Below, in pieces: positions 32,316 through 43,119 of a stretch of 64,000 nucleotides of DNA (the first letter of the stretch is position 1; every line of letters starts with the position of its first letter). The notes under the pieces were generated by a model, which saw only the letters and a list, made by a program, of their open reading frames with translations, was not told where the DNA came from and did no database searches. This stretch comes from Hordeum vulgare subsp. vulgare (lineage: Eukaryota; Streptophyta; Magnoliopsida; Poales; Poaceae), in contig NC_058519.1 in the NCBI RefSeq assembly GCF_904849725.1, positions 185,617,703 to 185,681,702 of the forward strand. Reading direction: 5' to 3'. Made by a program: the position numbers and the translations under genes.

Positions 32316-34968
32316 AGCATCCCCAAGCTTAACTCCTGCTCGTCCTCGAGTAGGGAAGTGATAAAGAATGAATTTTTGATGCTTTCATGCTACCTAGCAT
32401 AGGTGTCCTCTGTAATTCCTCTTATGTGACATGAATGTTCAGATGCATTAGATTCAAAACAATTGTTTGCTACTGACGTGGAAACAATAATAATTCAAGC
32501 AAACTAGCAAGGTAATCATGAACTTTCAAAATAACAAGGCCAAAAGAAAGTTATCCCTACAAAAGCATATAGTCTAGCTATGCTCTATCATCATTGCACA
32601 ACGAATTTAAATCATGCACAACCCCGGTATTGGCCAAGTAATTGTTTCACACCTTTACTTTCTCAAACCTTTTCAACTCTCATGCAATACATGAGTGTGA
32701 GCCATGGTTATAGCACTATAGATGGTGTGGAATGTGGTGGAGGTTGCCAGACAAAAAAGGAGAAGATAGTCATATTAACTTAGCATATCAATGAGCTGTG
32801 GAGATGTTCATCAATAGATATCAATGTGAATGAGTAGTGCCATACAAATAATGCACTAGAGCTACGAGTATGTGAAAGCTCTTAAAGAAAACTAGTGGGT
32901 GTGCATCCAACTTGCTTGCTCACGAAGACCTAAGGCAATTTTGAGGAAGCCTATCATTGGAATATACAAGCCAAGTTATATAATGAAAATTTCCCACTAG
33001 CGATATGGTGGTGACAAAACGAGAGACTCTCAATCATGAAGATCATGGTGCTTAATATGCACAAGTGTGGAAAAGTGGTAGCATTGTCCCTTCTCTCTTT
33101 TTCTCTCATTTTTTTTATATTTTTTTGGTGGGCTCTTTGGCCTCTTTTTTTTGGTGGGCTTCTTTGGCCTCTTTTATTTCCTCACATGGGACAATGCTCC
33201 ATTAATGATGATCATCACACTTTCAACTCAAAACTTAGAGCAACTATGACTCAATATGGAATGCCTTCGGTAGTGTACTGTAGCAATGATCTAGCATGGC
33301 ATAGACATCAATGGAAACATCATGCTAGCTATCTTCCGATCATGCACTGGCAATGTAGACGTGGTGGCACATGTCATGGTGGTAGTTAAATGGTAATTTA
33401 TCTCAGAATGACTTTGAAAAAGCCATAGTAGGTAGGTATGGTGGCTGTTTTGAGGGAGGCTAATGGTGGGTTTTGTGCACCGGCGAAAGTTGCACGGCAC
33501 TAAGAAGATAGTGATGGTGGTAGGTGAAAGTGCATCTAAACCATGGACTCAACATTAGTCATGAAGAACTCATATACTTGTTGCAAAAGTTTTATTAGTA
33601 ATCGAAACAAAGCATTCAACGCATACTCCTAGGGGAAGGGTTGGTGGGTATAAACCATCGCGCGATCCCGACCGCCACGCAAAGGATGACAATCAATATA
33701 CTAATCATGCTCAGATTTCATCACATAGCGGTTCACCATACGTGCATGCTACGGGAATCACTAACTTCAACACAAGTATTTCTAGATCCACAACACCTTA
33801 CTAGCATGACTTCAATATTACCATAAGCACAACTCAAAACTAATTGATATGAATCAAACTTCTCTAACTATTCAATGCACATGAAGGTGGAAGTTTTCGT
33901 ATCCCTTTGGATAACTACCCCTTTTGAGACTATTTTCAAATCATAGATCAACTACCAATCCACGCACCACTGCGCTCTAAAAGATATAAGTGAAGCACAC
34001 AGAGCAAAAGTATCTAGCTCAAAAGATATAAGTGAAGGACATGTGAGCGGAATTGTCTACCAAAAGATATAAGTGAAGCTCGACAAAATCACGGTGTGTG
34101 CATGTCTCTCTCTCTAGGTGTGCAGCAAGGATGATTGTGACATAACAAAAATAAAAGACTCCTACGATACAAGACGCTCCAAGCAAAAACACATAACATG
34201 TGGTGAATAAAAATATAGCCCCAAGTAACGTTACCGATGGATTGAAGACAAGAGAGGGATGCCTTCCCGGGGCATCCCCAAGCTCGGGATTTTACGGCAT
34301 CCTTGAATCTCTTGGGGTGCCTTGGGCATCCCCAAGCTTGAGCTCTTGCCACTTTTTATCTTTTTGTCAATAAGAACTTCACCCAAAAATTTGAAAACTT
34401 CACAACACGAAACTTAAACAGAAACTCGTGATAACATTAGTACAAGAAAGCAAACCACCACTTCCTTAGGTACTGTAGCAAACTTAAATTCTACTTGTGC
34501 TGATGTTGGGTTACTGTACTTTCAATCTTCCATGGCTAATACCCCCTGATACTATCCATAGTTTCATCAAAATAAGCAACCAACACAACAAAAACAGAAT
34601 CTGTTAACAGCAGACCAGTGTGTAGCAATCTGTATATTTCGTATACCTCTGGTACTTCACAAATTCTGACAAATTACGACAGTCTAAATAATTTGTGTAG
34701 CAATCAACAGCAAAAAGAATCAACTCAAAAGCTCTTACAGAAAAAAAAATGAAAATTCTTTTCGTGAGCAGAAAGTTTCTGTCTTTTCCAGCATGACCAA
34801 ACGATCATCCCCAAGACTAATCATAACGGTTTTGCTTGGCACAAACGCAAAAAGAAACACAAAAAACACAATCATAACAGAATTATGAAAGTGTGGAAAA
34901 CACAAAACAGAAAGAAAAAGGGTAGATTCGTTGGGTTGCCTCCCAACAAGCGCTTTTGTTTAACGCCC
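32316..34968 (-). other. Noncoding 3' internal region of element B
   Basis: No recognisable coding frame. It holds the counterpart of A's 3' region on the minus strand: the GCGCTTGTTGGGAGGCAACC motif at 34931-34980, three copies of AAAGATATAAGTGAAG between 33976 and 34080, T-rich tracts near 33100-33180, and CTCGAGGACGAGCAGGAG before the LTR. Confidence 0.7.
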
Positions 34969-35739
34969 TTAGCTAGGCATCAATGATGCTCTCACAAAAG
35001 ACAAGAATTGAGGCAAAACGAGAGCATCCGAAAGCATGTGAAAATCACATCTAAGTCTAACATACTTCCTATGCATAGGCATTATATATGAAAACAGATT
35101 GTCAAGACAACCAATAGCTGCCATATGCAAGGAAGAAGAAAGAGACAAGAGCAATCTCAACATCACGAGAGGTGATATGGTAACACGAAAGTTTCTACCA
35201 AAATATTTTCCTCTCTCATAGCAATTACATGTGGGATCATATTCAAATTCAACAATATAGCTATTGCATAGGATATTCTTTTCATGATCCACATGCATGC
35301 AAAGTTGACGCTCTTCAAAAATAGTGGGATTGTCATCAACTAAAGTCATGACTTCTCCAAACCCATTTTCAATGTTATTGCAAATATCATATTCATCATG
35401 AGGTTTGAACAAATTTTCAAGATCACAAGAAATATAATCACCCCAATCATGATTATTGCAACAAGTAGTGGACAAAGCAAAACTAGCATCCCCAAGCTTA
35501 GGGTTTTGCATATCTTTAGCATGATTGTCACTAATAGAATTTATAGTGAAACCATTGCAATCATGCTTTTCATTCAAGGAGCCCTCGTGAATCACTTCAT
35601 AAATTTCTTCATCACGATTTTCAGATTCACGCATCTCAAGCAAAACTCCATAAAGATAGTCAAGTGCTCTCAACTCACTAGCAATTCATTCCACACAAGT
35701 GGGTCTCTTAAAGAGACTAGCAAGTGGATGAGGATCCAT
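34969..35739 (-). pseudogene. Unrecognised ORF of element B
   Basis: Starting at the ATG at 35739 (MDPHPLASLFKR), a frame of 256 codons runs to 34969 with one TGA after codon 17 (35686-35688). Past the stop it is open for 235 codons: IASELRALDYLYGVLLEMRE, then Asp/Asn/Cys-rich sequence (CCNNHDWGDYISCDLENLF, HVDHEKNILCNSYIVEFEYD), and a hydrophobic C-terminal part (LVMLRLLLSLSSSLHM). It sits where gag would be, right after the primer site. I see no Gag, protease or polymerase motif and do not recognise the family. The C-terminal hydrophobic run might be a membrane segment, but this is weak. Confidence 0.55.
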
Positions 35740-35954
35740 ATCACTAGATTTTCAGCAAGCGAAGATGCAAGCATATTGAGGGCACATGGCACACAAGCAA
35801 ACAGAAAGCAAATGAGAGAAAAGGGTGAACGAAAAAGGAAAAAGAAGAAAGGCAAATGTGAAGTGGGGGAGAGGAAAACGAGAGGCAACTGGCAAAAAAG
35901 TAAATGGAGGAGATGAGTTTGTGAGACCTACTTGGATCGATCTTGATTTCTCCT

Positions 35955-35971
35955 CCCCGCCAACGGCGCCA
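35955..35971 (-). promoter_or_regulatory. Primer binding site of element B (tRNA-Asp type)
   Basis: Minus strand TGGCGCCGTTGGCGGGG, 10 bp after the LTR end GCAGTAGCA. It matches the Athila-type site with one change (GCC to GGC). Confidence 0.8.
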
Positions 35972-35981
35972 CAAATACTTC

Positions 35982-37608
35982 TGCTACTGCAACAAAAGAC
36001 CTTCCAATGGCGCCAAAAATAGGCACGTTGATGGGAGAATACCTGACTTGATCCTTCTGCTGCGGCTACGCCTTAAGGGACTTCCTAGGCAAGTATGCAA
36101 AGGATTTCCCCCATGGCCTTGGAGCCTTGCGTTGGTGTTCCCTCGAATCAGAAAGGGTGATGTAGCGTAGCGGTGGTTAGTATTTCCCTCAGTTTGAGAA
36201 CCAAGGTATCGATCCAGTGGAGGAGTATCACAAGAGCCTGCACAAACACAAAAAGCTTGCTCCCAAAGCTATGAAGGGGTTGTCAATCCCTTATAGATTG
36301 TTTGTCAAGTGAGAACTGAAAGCAACAAAGTAACAAAGCAAAGTAAAAGCGGAGGTGTAAACGATGGATGTGAATAGACCCGGGGGCCGTAGTGTTTACT
36401 AGTGGCTTCTCTCATGAAAGCAAGTAGATGGTGGGTGAACAAATCAGTGTCGATCAATTGATAGAATCACGCAAAGTCGTGACGATATCTATGGCAATGA
36501 TTATATCTATAGGCATCACATCCAAAACAAGTAGACCGATACTTTCTGCATCTACTACTATTACTCCACACGTCGACCGCTATCCAGCATGCATCTAGTG
36601 TATTAAGTCCATAAGAACAGAGTAACGCCTTAACCAAGATGACATGATGTAGAGGGATAATCTCAAACCAATGATGAAAACCCCATCTTTTTACCCTTGA
36701 TGGCAACTACTTAATATGTGCCTTGCTGCCCCTACTGTCACTGGGAAAGGTCACCACATGGTAGAACCCAAAACCAAGCACTTCTCCCATTGCAAGAATC
36801 ATAGATCTAGTTGGACAAACAAAACCCAAGACTCGGAGAGACTTACAAGGATATCAAATCATGCATATAAGAAATCAGCAAAGACTCAAATATAAATCAT
36901 AGATAATCTGATAACAAATCCACAATTCATCGGATCTCGACAAACACACCGCCAAAGAAGATTACATCGGATAGATCTCCATGAAGATCATGGAGAACTT
37001 TGTATTGAAGATCCAAGAGAGAGAAGAAGCCATCTAGCTACTAACTACGGACCCATAGGTCTGAAGTGAACTACTCACGAGTCATTGGAGGGGCGATGAT
37101 GATGATGAAGGAGCCCTCCAACTCCAAAGTCCCCTCCGGCAGGGTGCCAGGAAGGGTCTCTAGATGAGATCTCACGGAAACGGAAGCTTGCGGCGGCGGA
37201 AAAGTATTTTCAAGGCCCCTTGATTTTTTGCTGAATTTTTGGGAATATATAGGCCAAGGATCTAGGTTAGGAGGTGTCCAGGGAGGCCACAAGCCCTCAC
37301 ACCGCCGCCTCCCCCTCGTGGCGGAGTGGGAGCTTGTGGGCTCCCTGGAGCCCACCTGGCTTGGCCCAGAGGCCCCCTGATCTTCTTCCGTTCGGGAAAA
37401 AATCATTTCGGGGTTTTTATTCCGTTTGGACTCCGTTCCAAAATCAGATCTGAAAAGAGTCAAAAACACAGAAAAACAGGAACTCGCACATGGCACTAAA
37501 TTAATAAGTTAGTCCCAAAAAAGATATAAAAGGTACATAAAACATCCAAAGATGACAAGATAACAGCGTGAAACCATCAAAAATTATAGATACGTTTGAG
37601 ACGTATCA
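35982..37608 (-). repeat. Element B 5' LTR
   Basis: 1627 bp, from TGATACGTCTCAAACG at 37608 down to GCAGTAGCA at 35982. It holds a hairpin with arms around GGCCACAAGCC and GCTTGTGGGC (37287-37345) and TATATATT-like TATA sequence near 37246. An old primer-site-like TTTTTGGCGCCATTG lies inside the last 45 bp of the LTR. Confidence 0.88.
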
Positions 37609-38528
37609 ACGGCTACGGCGGCGGCGGAGGAAGATGTTCCGCCGTCGGCGTGGGTCCGGCGACGGCGACGGCGAGGCAGTGAAGCTTTTCCTCACCGACG
37701 ATGAAAATGCTAGCGGCGGCGCAGGGTTTTGAGCTCGAGCGGAGAAGGCGAGGGGAGCAAGAGTTCTTGACTGAGGGGTAAGGGGCTATTTATAGCTCAG
37801 GTGAAAATGGTGTGAAGCAAAAAACTTTGGACAGAACTGCCCTTGCCCCTTCGTCTCCGCATGACATGTGCTACCCACGATCAAAGCGGTGGAGATCGTG
37901 GCTATCCGTTTGTGAGTAGTGGGTGCGGTTACTGTGGTAACGTTAAATTAAAATTTTGAATTTTTGAGGATTTTGTTTCAAAGTCCTCAATTGACAAGGA
38001 CTCGGTGAGGATTTTGAATAAGTGTCAAACAGAACGCATATGAAGAATCGAGAATAGACTGCGTTGAGCTTAGCATAGAGGGGAGATTGGTCCGATCACA
38101 TTCACTTAGAAGAAATAACAACTTGAGGATTTAGCAATAAGTGAATTTTGTTAAGGACATTGAAAGCTCATTATAATATATACATATATAGTCAAATGAA
38201 GATCATCACAAAAAGTTTTGAAGAATTTGAAGATTTTGAGGACTTTGAAAATTTTGAGGAATTTGTGAAAAAGTCTCAGATTGAAGAATTTCAACCTTGA
38301 AGAATTTCCAACTTGGAGAATTTCAAAGTTGGGTGGTGGAGTGACCCGCCGTATAAGAATGATGATTTCAAGCGCCGCATACAATTGTCGTAGGGCCCTG
38401 AAAACCAAATTCTTCATTGATTTCTTCACACTTAGAGTGATATTCTTCGTTGATTGAAGAAAGTCATTACTTTGTGTGTTGCACATCTAAGTCATCAATT
38501 TTGCATAAGTGTCAGGATGTGTGCATGT
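37609..38528 (-). other. Region of element H between RNase H and the additional ORF
   Basis: No intact frame. From right to left it holds a purine-rich repeat stretch (38200-38330, GAAGAATTT/GAGGAATTT), A/T-rich sequence, a canonical TATA box (37786-37795) and a GC-rich leader-like stretch (37614-37740) that reads on the minus strand like a grass 5' UTR (CTCAAAACCCTGCGCCGCC). Confidence 0.6.
37786..37795 (-). promoter_or_regulatory. Internal TATA box of element H
   Basis: Minus strand GAGCTATAAATAGCCCC is a textbook plant TATA box. It closely matches the TATA box of the element's own LTR (GGCTATAAATAGCCACC at 25530). It is followed about 30 bp on by a plausible start (CTCAGTCAAG) and a GC-rich leader. 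It points at the additional ORF. Confidence 0.55.
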
Positions 38529-39120
38529 TTACAAGGCATTTGAAGATTCTAGGATATGTAGCTCACATCGCAACTTGAAAAACCTTCTCTCATCCAAGGG
38601 CTTTGTGAAGATATCCGCTAGCTGGTCATGAGTCTTCACATGGTCGATGATGATATTGCCCTTGAGTACATGGTCCCGGACAAAATGATGACGACTCTGG
38701 ATGTGCTTAGTCTTTGAGTGTTGTACTGGGTTGTAGGCGATGTTGATTGCACTCTCATTGTCGCAGTAGAGGGGCACATTCTTCATGTTGATGTTGTAGT
38801 CTCTAAGGGTTTGCTTCATCCATAGCAGTTGAGCACAACAAGATCCAGCAGCAATGAATTCAGCTTCGGCAGTGGAGAGTGATACACGGTTCTGCTTCTT
38901 TGAGGACCAGCAGACTAATGAGCTTCCGAGGAAATGACATGTGCGTGAAGTTGACTTGTGATCCACATGGTCACCAGCATAATCGGAATCAGAATATCCA
39001 GTGAGGTGAAGATTTGAGCCCTTGGGGTACCATAATCCTAGTGTTGGTGTGTGAGCTAGATATCGAAGAATATGTTTCACAGCATTATGGTGTGATTCCT
39101 TCAGTTTTGCTTGAAAACGT
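38529..39120 (-). pseudogene. pol: Copia RNase H, C-terminal end of pol, element H
   Basis: The final domain of a Copia polyprotein, about 197 codons without stop. Motifs on the minus strand: SHHNAVKHILRYLAHTPTLG, the RNase H acidic motif YSDSDYAGD, TSRTCHFLGSSLVCWSSKKQ, STAEAEFIAAGSCCAQLLWM (catalytic Glu), YCDNESAINIAYNP (Asp), KTKHIQSRHHFVRDHV and the terminal HDQLADIFTKPLDERRFFKL. It stops naturally at 38529. The frame is open but is cut at 39120, where it joins the LTR remnant of element C; reverse transcriptase, integrase and gag are not in the window. The residues fit the Maximus/Sirevirus branch, matching the LTR and polypurine tract found 12 kb away on the same strand. Confidence 0.9.
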
Positions 39121-39219
39121 GTATGTTTAAAATGATATAAAAGTGTAGAAAAACATATAACAATGTCACCCAAAAGATCATGGAACAAGCAAAAATTATA
39201 GATACGTTTGGGACGTATC
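39121..39219 (-). repeat. Element C 3' LTR remnant
   Basis: Matches 44680-44777 closely (TAAAATGATATAAAAGTGTAG, AACAATGTCACC, AAAGATCATGGAACAAGC) and ends with the LTR start TGATACGTCCCAAACG on the minus strand at 39219. Confidence 0.85.
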
Positions 39220-42057
39220 AACATCCCCAAGCTTAATTTATGCTTGTCCTCGAGTAGACAAATGATAACACAATAATTTATGTGGTGACATGCTAACACA
39301 CATATAAGAACTTCAAAGTAAAGCAAGTGAGATATGCAATTCAAGTCAAGACAATAACAAGCAAGAGTCTATATCTAGTATGGAGTTTAGCAAGGTAAGA
39401 ACATAAAGGTGCAAGAGCTCTCGCTGTCCATGACTCAAATGTCTCCAAATGGTGTTTGCGTGCAAGAAGTGGGAGATGGGTTCAGAGAAAAAATGTATAT
39501 TTTTTATTGAGAAGTCAATCTACTAAACCTCACGCTTAGTCCCCTTTGAAATCTTATTTTGACCCATCCCGAGACCACTTGTCACGCACAAGTCAAAATG
39601 ATCCTCTCCCTTTCGATTTTGAGCACTCATGCAATGGATGAGCATAAGCAAGATATGTTGGCACTTAGGATGGAAAAACAGAATAATTATGGGGAAGTAA
39701 GACAAAAAGGGTGTGAAAGGATCACATCAATGAGTACAACCATAGGTGAGAGAAAGCCAAATGATAGATATGATGTGAGGAATATGGATTGCCATGTAAC
39801 GGATGCACATATGAGCTAAGGTAAGCTCTCCAATGGAACTAGTGGGGGTGCATCCAACTTGTTTGCTCATGTAGACCCAAAGATCATTTGAGGAGGCTCA
39901 TCATTGGAATATGCAAACCAAGTTCTATAGTGTAAGGGTCCCCACATAGTTATGCATGAATGATAATCTCTATGTACTACCAATATAACAATGGAGTACG
40001 AGTGTGGATCTTTCAAAAGGAATAGTAGTGTTGCCCCTTCTCTCTTTTTATTTCTTTTTTTATTTTTATTTTTTCTCTTTTTGTGTGGCCTCTTTGTCTC
40101 TTTCTTTTTATCTCTCATTTGTCCACTTTGGATCTTTTGTTTTGTCCTCTTTGGGGTCTTTTCCTCACTTAAGGGCAACACTCTATGTTTTACATGAATA
40201 GAAATAAAAATCATCACACTTTATAAGAATTACTCAACGTAAAAGACAAGTGAAAACTATCGTGATGTATGCAAATGTATGCCTCTGCCAGTGTGGCAGG
40301 ATATGCAATGATACTAGCGCGTCATGTAGCAGTAATGAGGGCAAGTCCCAACTAGCATGCGGCTCTATGATCAAGCAAAAGCATGTATGACATGAAGATC
40401 AAGTCATGAGATGATGGATGTTACATGGCAATGTATCTCGGAAAGGCTATGGAAATTCCTTAATAGGTAGGTATGATGGCTGTTCTGAGGAAAGATATGA
40501 TGAGGCTTATGTATGATAGAGCGTATCATGTCATGGGTTTGGATGCACCGGTGAAGTTTGCACCAACTCTCAATGTGAGAAAAAAGGGCAATGCACGGTA
40601 CCGAAGAGGCTAGCAAAATATGTTTAGTGGAAGTGCCAACAATCGAATACTCACATTAGTCTGAAGAACTCATACACTTATTATCGGTAACTCTCTATCT
40701 AGTTAGTAAATTCACAAAGATACAAGTACCCCGAGGAGGAATGTTTGGGGGTTTGGTTATCCTTGCGCATCCTCGACTCATGGTAACGTGAGGGTACTCT
40801 ATATATTCCAACCCCTCCAGAGGTTAGCGATCAATTTAGTAGCTAGAGTTCTCAACTAATTTTAGTTTTTGAAAAACACAAGGATTTCCCAAAATACGAC
40901 ACCTCTCACTAATAGGCTCAAGCTCTTGGCATCAATAGTCCAAACATTACTCAAATCAATACCTCAAAACTATTGCAAGTTACTACTATACTTAAATAGC
41001 AACCTCAATTACCTACTCATGCAAGACACACAACTCAGCGCAACAAGCCAACTCTCTAAGAAAGATAAGCATGATAACTCAAGAGAGTTCCAAAATCAAC
41101 CTAAATAAAAGCTCTTAAAAAGAGAAGCATGAAAACTAAGAGCTAAGTATGACAGTAGCTACGAAAAGGTGAAGAACACACAAAAAAGAATAAGCATGAA
41201 AAGCTATGTTGTGTTCTAGAGTGGAATGGAGTGTGTCTCTCTCCCAAACGAGGTAGGCTAGGTTCCTACTTGTTATGACCGGCAAACTAAACTAAAACAA
41301 GACTAAAAAGCAAATAGCGGGACCCTCCAAGCATAGCACATATTATATGAAGTGATAAAAATATAGCATGGAGATGGACGGCCTGATGATTGTTGATAGA
41401 GAAGGGGATGCACGGGGTCATCCCCCAGCTTAGGTGTTTGAGTCTCCTTGAATATTTCTTTGGATGCATGGGGGCATCCCCAAGCTTGAGCGTATGACAC
41501 TGCTTTACCTTCTTTCGTCATCTCTCCCATCACAATACTTGAAAACTCCCGCCATACAAAACTCATCATAAGCTGATTAGAGTGGTTAGTTCCTTAATAA
41601 AATAATTCAATACCTGCTGGAAATAAATATTTTAATGAAAATCTACTTCTTCTCATGAATTCCAAATGGTTTTTGCAAATAAAAAGTAAGCTTAGGATTC
41701 GCAAAACAATGAAAACACAAAACATGGCAGAATCTGTGAAAAACCGAACAGCAAGTAGTAAATAATTTATTCGTGGCACTTCTGCAACTCAAATCAAACA
41801 AATCAGAACATATATCAGAAAGACAATTATATAGGGCATGCTGTCAAAAAACTTCAGCTTAAAAAGATGATCTGGTGATTTGTGGAGAATTTTTCCGTCA
41901 AGCAGAAAGAATCTGTTTCTCGACAGCATGTCACAACTTTTGAACTTTCTTGCAATTGGAGGATATAACTTGGCACAAAGCTTAACAATAAATATACAGT
42001 GATGTTGCTATAGTAGTAACACACATCAAGACCACTAAAACATAAAGTAAAAACATA
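39220..42057 (-). other. Noncoding 3' internal region of element C
   Basis: No recognisable gene. It has the CATCCCCAAGCTTAA block next to the LTR, T-rich tracts at 40040-40160, a GCATCCCCAAGCTTGAG block near 41475, and the GGTTGCCTCCCAACAAGCGC motif at its right edge (42060-42079). It is organised like the equivalent regions of A and B but is more diverged. Confidence 0.65.
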
Positions 42058-42273
42058 TTGGGTTGCCTCCCAACAAGCGCTTTCTTTTATGCCTTTGAGC
42101 TAGGCACAATGCAAGAAGATCAAGTTGTATCAATTGAACCATCATCAAGATCATCAAAGAGCTCTTTAATAATAGAACTAGTATTAAGAGGACTCTCAAA
42201 GAGAGGCTTAGTGGCAACACTTCTAGGAGCAAAAGCAAAGGTAGTAAGACCAATTGGAATTTCATTTCTAATT

Positions 42274-42876
42274 CTATTTAAAGATAGGTATCTCTTCCAA
42301 GGTCTTCACAGTTTCAACACCCTTAGCAATAGGTATACTTGTTTTGGGTAGAGGAACCTTGGGTACGTTAATGAACCTAGGTCCCTTCCTTGCGGGGGTT
42401 TCTACCTTTTTAGTCTTGATGGAGGATAGAGTAGTTCCTAAAGTTTCAAAAATATCCCCGATTTTATCAATCCTAGAAGGATCCACATCATGGGATTTAA
42501 GGGTCTCCAAAATTTTATAAACTTTGTTCATGGAGCTACCAAGTCTATTTAAGTTCCCTTGAATCCTACAATCCACTTCATTAATCTTACTCATGCTTGG
42601 CATCTCTAGATCTATTTTCTCAAGTTTACTCATAACATGAGATAAAGTGATATCATCCTTTATGTCAACAATAGGTGGGATTCCGACAAGATTTTCCATA
42701 ACGATATGAGCCTCCCCAACGGGAGATTCCAAGAAATTCCCTCCTATTGTTGTGTCTAGCACAAACCAATGCCAAGAAGTAATACCAACATAAAAATTTC
42801 TAAGCAAAATAGTGGTGGATTGCTTCTTCGTGGCTCCATCTTGAGAATTTTTAATTCTATACGAAGCATCTTTCAA
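42274..42876 (-). pseudogene. gag: Gag fragment, element C
   Basis: Open frame of 200 codons (non-ATG at its upstream end) with the Athila-like Gag segment LLRNFYVGITSWHWFVLDTT, then GGNFLESPVGEAHIVMENLV. This corresponds to the IIQIFYAGLNIASRNILDSA plus GGTFMEITLGEATKLLNNIM part of Gag in element A. A helical stretch (SHVMSKLEKIDLEMPSMSKI) and basic PARKGPRFINVPKVPLPK follow. The upstream half of Gag is missing or out of frame near 42880-42930 (EGEILAFKQIVG is readable there), and no protease follows. Confidence 0.75.
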
Positions 42877-43092
42877 CTTTCTCCAACAATTTGTTTGAAG
42901 GCGAGAATCTCTCCTTCGGGTGCAACACGAGTGGCAAAGGATTTAGGCATACAGACTAAACAAAGCAAAGTAACTAATTGTTTTGTGGTTTTTGGTATAA
43001 GACTCTAAAGCAAAAACTAGAAAGCAAACTAACAAGACTAAAAAGCAAAGGTAAAAGATAGCATGCAACTCCCCTATCTTGAAGAGTGGAGT

Positions 43093-43109
43093 CCCCGGCA
43101 ACGGCGCCA
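43093..43109 (-). promoter_or_regulatory. Primer binding site of element C (tRNA-Asp type)
   Basis: Minus strand TGGCGCCGTTGCCGGGG, a perfect Athila-type site, 10 bp from the LTR end CTCGTCATCA. Confidence 0.85.
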
Positions 43110-43119
43110 GAAATTCGCT

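Larger units (their letters stand above)
30688..37608 (-). mobile_element. Athila-like non-autonomous Gypsy element B, complete, 6.9 kb
   Basis: Minus-strand element. The 5' LTR is 35982-37608 (1627 bp, starts TGATACGTCTCAAACG) and the 3' LTR is 30688-32315 (1628 bp). LTR ends are TG and CA, ending GTTGCAGTAGCA (GTTGTAGTAGCA in the 3' copy). The primer site TGGCGCCGTTGGCGGGG lies at 35955-35971 (minus). The internal region carries one unrecognised ORF and the same 3' noncoding module as element A. I find no clear target duplication (GACGC left, ACGGC right). The LTR ends compared by eye over about 330 bp differ at about 10 positions. It separates the promoter-like region of H from its additional ORF. 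Confidence 0.85.

Noticed and set aside
33976..34080. Repeat units as a possible CRISPR-like or satellite array
   Set aside because: Only three degenerate units, in a plant retroelement; no regular spacers.
40040..40180. T-rich hydrophobic frames (40004-40201, 39991-40197) as membrane proteins
   Set aside because: Phe/Leu runs come from T-rich tracts shared by the noncoding 3' regions of A-D.
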